A stretch of DNA of 44,621 nt from Candidatus Ryanbacteria bacterium CG10_big_fil_rev_8_21_14_0_10_43_42 (GCA_002793915.1 PFEF01000010.1:15390-60010); one strand, 5' to 3'; counted from the stretch's first letter, positions 30,341 through 38,596 are shown. Translations and numbers: made by a program. The notes: generated from the sequence alone by a model not told the origin.

Positions 30341-33300
30341 ATGTTATCTATTTGGAGTTTTTTCGTTCAGAAAAAAAGCTTTACGTATCTTTTGGTAATT
30401 TCTCTTGTTTTTGCCGGTTTATTTTCCGTTATTGCCATCCCGAAAGAATCGGCACCGGAAGTGCAGATACCTATTGCTATTGTAACTACCGTACTGCCGG
30501 GAGGATCTGCCGATGACATGGAAAAACTTGTTACCAATACTATAGAGGAGCGACTCTCTAGCGGTTTGGATGATGTAAAAAAAATCACATCAACATCCGG
30601 AAACAGCGTTTCATCTATAGTGGTAGAGTTTAATGCGGATGCGGATTTGGAAAAATCAATCCAGAAAGTGAAAGATGAGGTTGATATTGCTAAAAGGGAA
30701 CTTCCCGGAGAAGCGGAGGATCCGGTTGTTTCGGAGGTTAATTTCGTTGATCAGCCCGTTTTGCTGTTTTCTGTTTCGAGCGACCTTCCCATTACCGAGC
30801 TTATTCGTTTGGCGGATATGGTGGAAGATGAGATAAAAGCGATTCCGGGTGTGTCTCGTGTGGTGAAAAGCGGTATTCCTCAAAGAGAGGTTCAGGTTAT
30901 TGTTTCCAAGGAAGCTCTTAATAATTTCGGCATTCAAATAACGGATGTTGTGCGCGCACTTTCTCTTGCGAATAGTTCCATACCCGTGGGAGATATTCAG
31001 GTAGACGGCATTGAGTATGCTGTGCGGTTTGAAGGCGATATAGAGAATACATCCGAAATAGCCGATATAGCTATTGCTACCGGTGACGGCCGACCCGTAT
31101 ATATACGTGACATAGCATTCGTTTCGGACGGAGTAAGTAAGGCAACGTCGTTTTCGCGGACGAGTATTGGCGGAAGTTTATCTGAACAGTCTGTTTCATT
31201 TGCTGTTTTTAAAACGCATGGAGGAGATGTTACGCGTCTTACATCCGCTGTGCGGGAGCGTCTTTCTGATCTGCAGGAAACTATTCTTATAGATTCTGAA
31301 GTTCTTTCCTCATTCGATACGGGGGAATTTGTGAAGGATGATCTGAAAACCCTTTCTTTTACAGGGCTTCAGACGATTATTCTTGTTATGATTATTTTAT
31401 TCCTCGCCATAGGGTGGCGAGCGTCACTTGTTGCCGGATCCGCCATTCCTCTTTCATTTCTGATTGCATTTATCGGTCTTTCCGCGTCCGGCAATACTAT
31501 TAATTTTGTCAGCCTATTTTCTCTCATTCTGGCTGTGGGTATTTTGGTAGATTCGGCTATTGTGGTAACGGAAGGAATGTATAAGCGTGTTGCAGAGGAT
31601 GGCAATAAGGTTACCGCCGCATATAATACGCTACGTGAATTTCATTGGCCTATTACATCAGGCACCATGACGACGGTTGCCGTTTTCGCCCCTCTCTTTT
31701 TTATATCAGGCGTTACCGGAGAATTTATAGCAAGTATTCCATTCACGATTATCTTTGTTTTACTGGCATCTCTTTTTGTGGCACTTGCAATAGTTCCTCT
31801 TTTTGCATCCATAGTGCTCCGAGCTGACAGACAAGTAAGTACATTTTCTGCGGCGCAAGAATATTATTTTATGCGTTTGCAGACATGGTACAAGAAAAAA
31901 CTATTATCCGTATTGGGTGTTCGAAAGCGAGAGCGAAATTTTATCGTTGGTATTATGCTACTACTAGTTGTAAGCATTGCTTTTCCCATTACGGGGATTG
32001 TAGATGTTATTTTCTTTCCGGATGGGGATGAAGATTTTTTGTTCGTTGATATTGAGGGCAGGGAAGGAACAACGTTGGGAGAAACAGATTTACTTGCACG
32101 TGCAGTAGAAGATATTCTTATACAAAATGATGTTATTGCATCATTTACCACAACGGTGGGAGCCTCTAGTTCTTTTAGTGAATCATCCTCATCGGGCAGT
32201 AGGTTTGCAAACATGACACTTATTTTGTCCGAAGACAGAAAAAAGACAAGTCTAGAAATAGTAACGGATCTGCGTTCCGATTTGCGGAATATTCCTCATG
32301 CGGATGTGCGCGTTTTCCAGCCAAGCGGCGGACCGCCGGCGGGCGCCCCCGTTCTTGTTACATTTTTGGGAGATGATACGGTGGAACTGGAGGCTGTGGC
32401 AATACGTGCGCGAGATATATTGAAAGGAATCCCGGGAACAACAGAGGTTGATTCAAGTATACGATCCGACGGTATTGATTTTGTATTTCGCATTGATCGG
32501 GCGAAGGCGGCGGAAGCGGGGCAAAGTCCGAGCAGTATAGCGGGTATTCTTCGTACCGCGGTTCATGGAACTACAGCAACCACCATTCAAAAAAACGGGG
32601 AAGATATTGATGTTGTGGTTAAACTGAACGTAAATGCAGATTATCTTGATCCTCATGATACGACACGTACTACGGCAGATGCGATTCGTTTTATAGAAGT
32701 GCAAACGCAAAACGGACCGGTATTGCTAGGGTCATTTCTTGATACATATGTTGAAAAAAGTACGGCATATATTCGTCATGAAGATAGAAAACGTGTTGCT
32801 TCCGTAACGAGCGAATTGGAAGATGGTATTGTCGCCTCTTCCATTGTAAGCGCATTTGAAGAAAAAAAGGATGAACTTCTTCTTCCTACTGGCGTTACTA
32901 TGAATATAGGAGGTGAGACGGAAGATGTAGATCAGTCGTTTCGTGATATGTTTGTAGCCCTTATAGCGGGCATGGTCCTTATTCTTGCCATCTTGGTTCT
33001 TCAGTTTAATTCATTTCGATATGCTTTTTATATTATAAGCGTTGTTCCGTTTACGCTTATCGGTATTTTTGCCGGTCTTGCAATTTCACGGTTGCCGCTT
33101 TCGTTCCCGTCCATTATGGGATTCATAGCGCTCGCAGGAATTGTTGTTAATAACTCTATTATATTAATCGACGTGATGAATCGTCTGCGCGTTGCGCATC
33201 CTTCCATGCCTATACGGGATGTAGTTCTGGAAGGAGCGTCATCTCGTTTGCGCCCCATTTTACTGACAACTCTTACAACCGTAATAGGTATTGTACCGCT

Positions 33301-33424
33301 TACGTATGCATCGGCTCTTTGGGCTCCTTTGGCGTTTGCCATTATGTTCGGCCTTTCTTTCGCTGTTCTTATAACGCTTGTTCTAATTCCTATTTTATAC
33401 GATCGCTGGCCGGGAAAAATATAA
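30341..33424 (+). CDS. RND-family efflux transporter (AcrB/CusA/SwrC-like)
   Basis: The product has 1027 residues, the full size of an RND pump with twelve TM helices and two large extracytoplasmic loops. Recognisable parts are the N-terminus (IAIPKESAPEVQIPIAIVTTVLPGGSADDME), TM4 with GILVDSAIVVTEG, and TM10 with GIVVNNSIILIDVMNRLR. The TM4 pair that is Asp407-Asp408 in AcrB is Asp404-Ser405 here, so only the first proton-relay Asp is kept. Start ATG 30341 follows the adaptor stop by one base. The substrate cannot be told. Confidence 0.95.
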   Translation: MLSIWSFFVQKKSFTYLLVISLVFAGLFSVIAIPKESAPEVQIPIAIVTTVLPGGSADDMEKLVTNTIEERLSSGLDDVKKITSTSGNSVSSIVVEFNADADLEKSIQKVKDEVDIAKRELPGEAEDPVVSEVNFVDQPVLLFSVSSDLPITELIRLADMVEDEIKAIPGVSRVVKSGIPQREVQVIVSKEALNNFGIQITDVVRALSLANSSIPVGDIQVDGIEYAVRFEGDIENTSEIADIAIATGDGRPVYIRDIAFVSDGVSKATSFSRTSIGGSLSEQSVSFAVFKTHGGDVTRLTSAVRERLSDLQETILIDSEVLSSFDTGEFVKDDLKTLSFTGLQTIILVMIILFLAIGWRASLVAGSAIPLSFLIAFIGLSASGNTINFVSLFSLILAVGILVDSAIVVTEGMYKRVAEDGNKVTAAYNTLREFHWPITSGTMTTVAVFAPLFFISGVTGEFIASIPFTIIFVLLASLFVALAIVPLFASIVLRADRQVSTFSAAQEYYFMRLQTWYKKKLLSVLGVRKRERNFIVGIMLLLVVSIAFPITGIVDVIFFPDGDEDFLFVDIEGREGTTLGETDLLARAVEDILIQNDVIASFTTTVGASSSFSESSSSGSRFANMTLILSEDRKKTSLEIVTDLRSDLRNIPHADVRVFQPSGGPPAGAPVLVTFLGDDTVELEAVAIRARDILKGIPGTTEVDSSIRSDGIDFVFRIDRAKAAEAGQSPSSIAGILRTAVHGTTATTIQKNGEDIDVVVKLNVNADYLDPHDTTRTTADAIRFIEVQTQNGPVLLGSFLDTYVEKSTAYIRHEDRKRVASVTSELEDGIVASSIVSAFEEKKDELLLPTGVTMNIGGETEDVDQSFRDMFVALIAGMVLILAILVLQFNSFRYAFYIISVVPFTLIGIFAGLAISRLPLSFPSIMGFIALAGIVVNNSIILIDVMNRLRVAHPSMPIRDVVLEGASSRLRPILLTTLTTVIGIVPLTYASALWAPLAFAIMFGLSFAVLITLVLIPILYDRWPGKI

Positions 33425-33444
33425 TCCCCGGATGGGGGAATTTC

Positions 33445-33495
33445 TGGCAAACAAATAACATCCTACCATATCAGTAGGATGTTATTTGTTTGCCA
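33445..33495 (+). repeat. 22-bp perfect hairpin
   Basis: Bases 33445-33466 are the exact complement of 33474-33495, with a 7-nt loop (CATATCA). It lacks a T-run on the plus side. It lies just after the RND gene and could be a terminator, an mRNA-stabilising hairpin or a repeat element. The downstream arm also supplies the upstream region of the NDH-2 promoter. Confidence 0.75.
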
Positions 33496-33525
33496 ATAGG
33501 TTTTTACTCTTATATGATAGGTAAC

Positions 33526-34839
33526 ATGGATAATAAAAACAGCATTCCTCATATTGTTATCATGGGTTTAGGTTTTGGCGGTGTGTATGCCTACCTGAAA
33601 TTACATAATCTTTTTCATGCAAAGAAACAAGTACGCATTACCATTATAAGCGAACGGGATCATTTTATGTTTACGCCGATGATTCATGAAGTGGCTACCG
33701 GAACGCTTCTTTCATCCAGCTTACGTCAACCGGCGCGTACGCTCCCGCAATGCTGTATATATCGTTTTGTGGAGGGAATTATCGGTGGTATTAATTGCGA
33801 TACTAAAACCGTCACGGTGCATCATATGAATCCATATGCACCGGAAGTAAAAAATAGCGAGGGCGCGGAACCTACGGAAGAAGTTCCTTATGATTATCTT
33901 ATAAGTGCGTTGGGGTCCGAGGTGAATTTTTTTGGAACACCGGGGGCCGCAGAGTATGCCCTTACATTAAAAGATATTGATGATGCGGAACGGCTTAAAA
34001 ACCGTATTATCGAAAGTTTTGAGGAAGCCGAGCTTGCAAAAACGGAGGAAGAAAAAAAACGTCTTCTTCATTTTATTATTGTAGGAGGCGGGCCTACCGG
34101 CGTTGAGCTTGCCGGTGAAATGGCGGATCTTATAAATAAAGAAATGAAAGATGCGTTTCCCAGTTTGTGTGATATGGCGCGCGTCAGTATATATGAGGGA
34201 GGAAGCCGTCTTATGGGAGCCGTTGATGAATGGTTTGCAAAACATGCGGCTGATATTCTTGCGGATAAAAAAGTTAGTATTTCTTATAATATGCGCATTA
34301 CTAACATATATGGCACGGGAGTATCCGTGGGAGAAGAACAGATAGAGGCCGGTACTGTTATATGGACAGCCGGTGTACGCGCACGCGATCTCATTGTAAC
34401 GGCTATGAAAGACGTCTTGCGCGATGAGCGGTCAAATCGTATTAAGGTAAATGAATTCATGCAGATACCGGCATATCCGAATGTATTTGTAGCAGGAGAT
34501 CAGGCATATGTTGTGGATAAAGAGGCCGGACAGCCATATCCTATGCGTGCTCAATTTGCGGTGCGTGAGGGAGTGGTGGCGGCAAAAAACATAAAAAACA
34601 TAATCACAAAAGAAGCTCCTCTTGAAGAATTTTCATGGCGGGATAAGGGGTTTATCGTTTCTCTGGGAAAGGGAGGAGCTTTAGCGGAAGCATTTGGTAT
34701 GCGGTGGGGCGGCACGGTTGCTTGGATTGTGTACCGGGGCGCCTATTTGATGAAGATAGTTGGCGTGCGGGCGAAACTGCGAACAACGCTGGAATGGATA
34801 CTTAATTTCTTCCTTCCTCGCGATATCTCCAAACTTTAA
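33526..34839 (+). CDS. Type II NADH:quinone oxidoreductase-like FAD protein (NDH-2)
   Basis: The product has 437 residues. The first dinucleotide fold is HIVIMGLGFGGVYAYLKL (FAD), the second is LHFIIVGGGPTGVELAGEMADL (NADH), and the C-terminal FAD contact is YPNVFVAGDQAYV. The C-terminal amphipathic/hydrophobic part (WIVYRGAYLMKIVGVRAKL) suits membrane attachment. NDH-2 passes electrons from NADH to quinone without proton pumping. The start ATG 33526 lies 7 bases after TATGAT. No other respiratory gene is in the window. Confidence 0.9.
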   Translation: MDNKNSIPHIVIMGLGFGGVYAYLKLHNLFHAKKQVRITIISERDHFMFTPMIHEVATGTLLSSSLRQPARTLPQCCIYRFVEGIIGGINCDTKTVTVHHMNPYAPEVKNSEGAEPTEEVPYDYLISALGSEVNFFGTPGAAEYALTLKDIDDAERLKNRIIESFEEAELAKTEEEKKRLLHFIIVGGGPTGVELAGEMADLINKEMKDAFPSLCDMARVSIYEGGSRLMGAVDEWFAKHAADILADKKVSISYNMRITNIYGTGVSVGEEQIEAGTVIWTAGVRARDLIVTAMKDVLRDERSNRIKVNEFMQIPAYPNVFVAGDQAYVVDKEAGQPYPMRAQFAVREGVVAAKNIKNIITKEAPLEEFSWRDKGFIVSLGKGGALAEAFGMRWGGTVAWIVYRGAYLMKIVGVRAKLRTTLEWILNFFLPRDISKL

Positions 34840-34944
34840 GTAAGCAGGCGAGGGGATGGTTGTGGTATTCTGGTATGTGCACGGGATGAGGTATACAATT
34901 GAGTATGTAAGGAAAAGAGACATTATTCGTCATATATAGTAACA

Positions 34945-35451
34945 GTGGAAAAGAAGAAACAACAACTTCTTGAAGCTCATGATGCCTTTGCGGAACCGCT
35001 CTTTAGGCACTGTTATTTTCGGGTATACGACCGCGAACAAGCAAAGGACCTTGTTCAGGAGGCGTTTATGCGTACGTGGGAATATATGGTTGCCGATGGA
35101 GAGGTAGAAAACATAAGGGCGTTTTTATATCGTATTACGCATAATTTAGTGATTGATCATGTTCGTCGTCGTCGTCCCATGATATCTTTGGATGCTCTAC
35201 AGGAACAAGGACGTGATCTAGTGGGAGAAACAGTTGCGGATGTGCATGCAAAAGTGGAGAGCAGTGAGATTGTGGAATTACTGCATAAGCTGGAAGAACC
35301 TTATCGGGCAGTTGTAGTTATGCGGTATGTGGACGATATGCATCCGAAGGAAATTGCCGCTGTTGTGGGAGAATCCGCCAATGTCGTTTCTGTTCGTATT
35401 CACCGGGCAATCGAGAAAGCGCGATTATTATTACAGCAGGAGCACGCGTAG
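34945..35451 (+). CDS. ECF-type sigma-70 family RNA polymerase sigma factor
   Basis: The product has 168 residues and contains region 2 (about 12-75: FRVYDREQAKDLVQEAFMRTWEYM ... FLYRITHNLVIDHVRRRR, quoted with gaps) and region 4 (about 112-165: LEEPYRAVVVMRYVDDMHPKEIAAVVGES). The start is a GTG at 34945; TATATA lies 6 bases before it. The next gene, 28 bp downstream, encodes a membrane-anchored DUF5667 protein, an arrangement typical of a sigma factor and its membrane regulator. Confidence 0.92.
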   Translation: MEKKKQQLLEAHDAFAEPLFRHCYFRVYDREQAKDLVQEAFMRTWEYMVADGEVENIRAFLYRITHNLVIDHVRRRRPMISLDALQEQGRDLVGETVADVHAKVESSEIVELLHKLEEPYRAVVVMRYVDDMHPKEIAAVVGESANVVSVRIHRAIEKARLLLQQEHA

Positions 35452-35479
35452 AATTACATATGGTCATAATAAAAAAGTA

Positions 35480-36544
35480 ATGCCGAATATATCCAAACCC
35501 AGAACTGATACTATAGAGAGCGTAACTCTTTCCGCAAAAGAGCGCCGTGAGATGCGTGCCGGGTTAGCGCACTTTTTGAATACGTACGCCGCACATACAT
35601 ACCGTTTTGGATGGCATGCATTTTTTATGTTTTTTAGATCGTTTTATGGCGCACTTGGTACAGCAATGGGAATGGTGTTGATTGCCGGTGGGATTTCATA
35701 TGCGGCAGAATCGTCGCTTCCGGGCGATGTGCTTTATCCGATAAAAGTGGGCGGTACCGAGCGAGTACGTTCATGGACAGCTATTTCCTATGAAGCAAAT
35801 GGTGCCTGGAATGTTACGCGTGCTGATCGCCGGTTACAGGAAGCGGCACTTCTTGCGGTACAGGGAAAACTTGATTCAGAAAAGGAGGCGGATCTTACAT
35901 CACGCCTGCAGAAGCATACCGAAGAGGCAACGGAAACAATTGCTCATTTGCAGATAGAAAAACAAATTACGGCAGCTGCCAATACCAGTTCGCGTTTGGA
36001 ATCGTCCCTTCGTCTTCGCGGGCAAATTTTAACGCAGATTACGGAAGACCGCATGGATATAAGCGGTCCGATGAAAGGCATGCTCGCCGTTATTAAAAAA
36101 GATGTCACGGAAACAACAAAAGTACGCACAAGTTTAGAGGAAGAAATTGCGGAGGATGTTTCCGATGAAGGAGATATACAAAAAGAGGAGGTGGAAAAAA
36201 AGGCAAAAGAACTGAAGGGCGCACTTGTTGCCGCATGGAAGCATGTCAAAGCGGATTCATTTCATGATGCATTACGCAGGAAAGCCGAAACATTTTTGGT
36301 AACCGCGAAAGACCTTGCTGATGCGGGTGATGCTTTTCTTTTGGCGGGAGAATATGGAAAGGCGTTTACGTCATATCAAAAAGCATTGCGTATTGCGCAT
36401 GCGGTGTCTACGTTTTCGGAGGCAAAAACTGATTTTGCCATTGATCTTAATCTTGAGGCTCTTATAGGGGAAGAAGATGTTATTGTGGCGGATGCAGTAA
36501 AACCGGAGAAAAAGGAAGAAAAAAGTACCGGCACGGAAAAGTAA
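35480..36544 (+). CDS. DUF5667 membrane protein, candidate anti-sigma factor
   Basis: The product has 354 residues. A cytoplasmic N-terminus (about 1-50, with SAKERREMRAGLAHFL) could bind the sigma factor; one membrane helix follows (about 60-76, GTAMGMVLIAGGISYA). Then the DUF5667 motif AAESSLPGDVLYPIKVGGTERVRSW appears, followed by long helices (about 110-230 and 255-345) with many Glu/Lys. The cytoplasm-TM-exterior layout next to an ECF sigma gene supports an anti-sigma or envelope-sensor role, which is inference. A terminator follows at 36583. Confidence 0.8.
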   Translation: MPNISKPRTDTIESVTLSAKERREMRAGLAHFLNTYAAHTYRFGWHAFFMFFRSFYGALGTAMGMVLIAGGISYAAESSLPGDVLYPIKVGGTERVRSWTAISYEANGAWNVTRADRRLQEAALLAVQGKLDSEKEADLTSRLQKHTEEATETIAHLQIEKQITAAANTSSRLESSLRLRGQILTQITEDRMDISGPMKGMLAVIKKDVTETTKVRTSLEEEIAEDVSDEGDIQKEEVEKKAKELKGALVAAWKHVKADSFHDALRRKAETFLVTAKDLADAGDAFLLAGEYGKAFTSYQKALRIAHAVSTFSEAKTDFAIDLNLEALIGEEDVIVADAVKPEKKEEKSTGTEK

Positions 36545-36582
36545 AGAAGGCAAAGAAGGTAAATAAGCTTTAAGAATATTAG

Positions 36583-36608
36583 AAAGTGTGTTTTGTGCAC
36601 GCTTTTTT
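36583..36608 (+). terminator. Terminator of the sigma/DUF5667 operon
   Basis: AAAGTGTG (36583-36590) pairs with CACGCTTT (36598-36605, one G-T), with six T. It directly abuts the treT -10 box. Confidence 0.75.
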
Positions 36609-36610
36609 GA

Positions 36611-36616
36611 TATACT
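36611..36616 (+). promoter_or_regulatory. -10 box for leaderless transcription of treT
   Basis: TATACT lies exactly 6 bases before the ATG at 36623. Confidence 0.55.
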
Positions 36617-36622
36617 GAATAT

Positions 36623-37876
36623 ATGCTTACTAATGTTTCTTTGCAAAAAAAATCTTTTGATGATTATCGGAAATTTTTACATCATTCCGAAGAGGAGGAA
36701 CTTCAGGCACTCGCGCGCCATATCGGGAAAAAACGCATTGTACATATAAGTGCAACCGATACGGGGGGAGGAGTTGCTGAATTATTGCATTCGCTCATTC
36801 CTCTTGAACGCAGTTTGGAAATCGATTCTTCGTGGCGCGTATTGCGGGGAAGTGCCGCATTTTTTTCCGTAACAAAACATTTACATAACGCTCTTCAGGG
36901 AGGAGGACATATGTTTAAGGAGAGTTCTTTTCGGACACACGAGAAAGATTTATATATACAGGTGAGTAAGGATATTGGCCTTGTATTGCAGAGTGTACAG
37001 GCGGATGTGCTTATTATTCATGATCCACAGCCTCTTCTCGCCGGATGTGATATTACGGATATTCCGCGGGCAAGCCGTATTCATATCGATCTCTCAAAGC
37101 CGGATAAGAATGTTCTCGAGTTTCTTATGCCATTTTTAGCAACATATGATAAAGTGCTGTTCAGTATGGAGGAATATGTTCCTCACGGTCTTGATATCGA
37201 AAAGGTGATTATAGATCCGCCGGCGATTGATCCTTTGTCGGAAAAAAATAATTTTATGTCAAAAAAAGAAGCGCAGGATATACTTCGAAGTTATAAGATA
37301 GATACGGCAAGGCCGATAATAGCGCAGGTTTCTCGCTTTGATATATGGAAAGATCCGTTGGGTGTGGTGGCGGCATATCGTATGGCAAAAAGGGAAATGA
37401 CCGGTCTCCAACTTCTATTATTGGGCAGTATGAGCGCAAAGGATGACCCCGAAGCAGAGGAGGTATTTCGAAACATAAAAGCTGATGCGGCATCCGATCC
37501 CGACATACATCTTATATCGGAACACAATAACAGACTGGTGAATGCTGTACAAACGGGAGTTGATATTATTTTACAAAAATCACTTCGGGAAGGATTTGGT
37601 CTTACTGCTACCGAGGCTATGTGGAAGGGAACGCCGGTAATTGCCGGCAATGTGGGCGGACTTCGGCTTCAGATTAAAAATGGTGAGAATGGGTTTTTAG
37701 TTGATACGCCAAAGCAAGCGGCGGAGCGCATCGTGGATCTTATGGAAAGCGCATCGCTTTGTAAACGTATGGGAGAAAATGGGCGCAGTACGGTGCGTGA
37801 AAAGTTTTTGTTGCCCATGCACTTACGCAGACATCTGGATATATACCATGATCTTTTGGGGAGCAGTTTATATTGA
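36623..37876 (+). CDS. treT: TreT-like GT4 glycosyltransferase (trehalose synthase type)
   Basis: The product has 417 residues. Motifs characteristic of TreT-type enzymes are HISATDTGGGVAELLHSLIP, the WRVLRG block, LIIHDPQP, SRFDIWKDPLGVV, and the donor-site SLREGFGLTATEAMWKGTPVIAGNVGG. TreT makes trehalose from nucleotide-diphosphate glucose and glucose; trehalose is a compatible solute. Substrate specificity is inferred from these motifs and should be held with some caution. The gene lies between a terminator and the candidate ncRNA promoter, whose -35 begins right after the stop codon, so it is monocistronic. Confidence 0.85.
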   Translation: MLTNVSLQKKSFDDYRKFLHHSEEEELQALARHIGKKRIVHISATDTGGGVAELLHSLIPLERSLEIDSSWRVLRGSAAFFSVTKHLHNALQGGGHMFKESSFRTHEKDLYIQVSKDIGLVLQSVQADVLIIHDPQPLLAGCDITDIPRASRIHIDLSKPDKNVLEFLMPFLATYDKVLFSMEEYVPHGLDIEKVIIDPPAIDPLSEKNNFMSKKEAQDILRSYKIDTARPIIAQVSRFDIWKDPLGVVAAYRMAKREMTGLQLLLLGSMSAKDDPEAEEVFRNIKADAASDPDIHLISEHNNRLVNAVQTGVDIILQKSLREGFGLTATEAMWKGTPVIAGNVGGLRLQIKNGENGFLVDTPKQAAERIVDLMESASLCKRMGENGRSTVREKFLLPMHLRRHLDIYHDLLGSSLY

Positions 37877-37905
37877 TTGACATTGTAACCGGCTCATAGT
37901 ATTAT
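37877..37905 (+). promoter_or_regulatory. Strong consensus promoter of a candidate small RNA
   Basis: A perfect TTGACA (37877-37882) and TATTAT (37900-37905) with a 17-bp spacer. It is one of the best promoter matches in the window, and the sequence after it has no ORF. Confidence 0.7.
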
Positions 37906-37911
37906 GCGCCG

Positions 37912-38012
37912 GTAAGGACGAGTCTTTTGCGGGCTCGTTTTACGCTGGCGGAGGAGGACAACCCCCTGTTCTCCTCCGCTCCCAAAATTTACACCCGCCA
38001 CGGGTGTTTTAT
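37912..38012 (+). ncRNA. Candidate small non-coding RNA (about 100 nt, three hairpins)
   Basis: Downstream of the promoter three hairpins follow in tandem. ACGAGTC/GGCTCGT (37918-37924/37932-37938) is first. A 13-bp stem GCGGAGGAGGACA (37948-37960) with TGTTCTCCTCCGC (37967-37979) and a C-rich loop is second. The terminator ACACCCG/CGGGTGT (37991-37997/38001-38007) with TTTT is third. No ORF or ribosome-binding site is present. I considered SRP RNA, but the conserved GGAA-type apical loop is absent. I do not recognise the family. Confidence 0.6.
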
Positions 38013-38028
38013 TATAGAAGCAAAGGTA

Positions 38029-38057
38029 TTGACTTTTTATAAATACTAATGTATAAT
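38029..38057 (+). promoter_or_regulatory. Promoter of the 49-residue TM gene
   Basis: TTGACT (38029-38034) and a consensus TATAAT (38052-38057) with a 17-bp spacer. Confidence 0.75.
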
Positions 38058-38097
38058 TCCCATACGAATAGGTTCTTTAAAATAAAAGGAGGGTATT

Positions 38098-38247
38098 ATG
38101 AGTAAAAGAGTTGCAACTATTCTTGTAATTATGGCAGTTTTAATGATATTGGTGTGGGGGATTGGCGGTATGGTAAAAATGACCGCCGATACCGCAGATA
38201 GTTATAATTCCGCCATAAAAAATCAGGCGGAACAGCTTTTTGAGTAA
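38098..38247 (+). CDS. Small single-TM protein (49 residues)
   Basis: The product begins MSKRVATILVIMAVLMILVW (membrane helix about 5-24) and ends with a short polar tail containing Asp, Ser and Gln residues (TADTADSYNSAIKNQ). The ribosome-binding site AAAAGGAGGG (38084-38093) lies 5 bases before the ATG and a near-perfect promoter lies upstream, so expression is well supported. No family recognised. Confidence 0.75.
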   Translation: MSKRVATILVIMAVLMILVWGIGGMVKMTADTADSYNSAIKNQAEQLFE

Positions 38248-38266
38248 TAAAAGGGGGGGGTGGAGA

Positions 38267-38446
38267 ATGCTTTGGACATATCAAAGAGGCTTATGCGAAA
38301 AACGCTACACTGTGACCGTTTCGTGGCAAAAGGCTTTTAAGATATGGTGTCAGAGAAAAGTATGGGAGATAAATGTTAGAGTTAATGCAGAATATATAGC
38401 GCGGGGGGCTGAACCCCCCAAAAAAGTTATCCGTTTAAAAGAATAG
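38267..38446 (+). CDS. Possible small basic protein (59 residues)
   Basis: The frame starting MLWTYQRGLCEKRY is rich in Trp, Arg, Lys and Val and ends ...PKKVIRLKE. It starts 19 bp after the 49-residue gene, and a terminator follows its stop by 7 bases. A GGAG lies only 2 bases before the ATG, which is too close for a normal site. A GGGGGG/CCCCCC hairpin (38403-38419) lies within the frame. It could be a real second cistron or only the 3' untranslated part of the first. Confidence 0.4.
   Translation: MLWTYQRGLCEKRYTVTVSWQKAFKIWCQRKVWEINVRVNAEYIARGAEPPKKVIRLKE
38403..38419 (+). repeat. G6/C6 hairpin inside the 38267 frame
   Basis: GGGGGG (38403-38408) and CCCCCC (38414-38419) enclose CTGAA. 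It is followed by A rather than T, so it is not a terminator on this strand. Confidence 0.5.
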
Positions 38447-38453
38447 ATACAAA

Positions 38454-38483
38454 AAAGGTTCCTTTGGGAACCTTTATTTTTTT
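38454..38483 (+). terminator. Terminator of the small-gene operon
   Basis: AAAGGTTCC (38454-38462) pairs perfectly with GGAACCTTT (38467-38475) around TTTG, followed by A and eight T. Confidence 0.9.
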
Positions 38484-38508
38484 GCCCCTTGCGTGATGGG
38501 ATTAGGTA

Positions 38509-38536
38509 TTGCATAAATTCTTATTCGTACTATAGT
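38509..38536 (+). promoter_or_regulatory. Promoter of the 129-residue gene
   Basis: TTGCAT (38509-38514) and TATAGT (38531-38536) with a 16-bp spacer. Confidence 0.6.
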
Positions 38537-38596
38537 AAAGAAAATGTGAATCCTAAGGGGATATACGATCCGCTTAATGAGGGAGGTGATAAAGTT

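Noticed and set aside
37912-38012. SRP (4.5S) RNA or RNase P RNA
   Set aside because: The conserved apical loop of SRP RNA and the conserved core of RNase P RNA are absent, and the length is too short for the latter.
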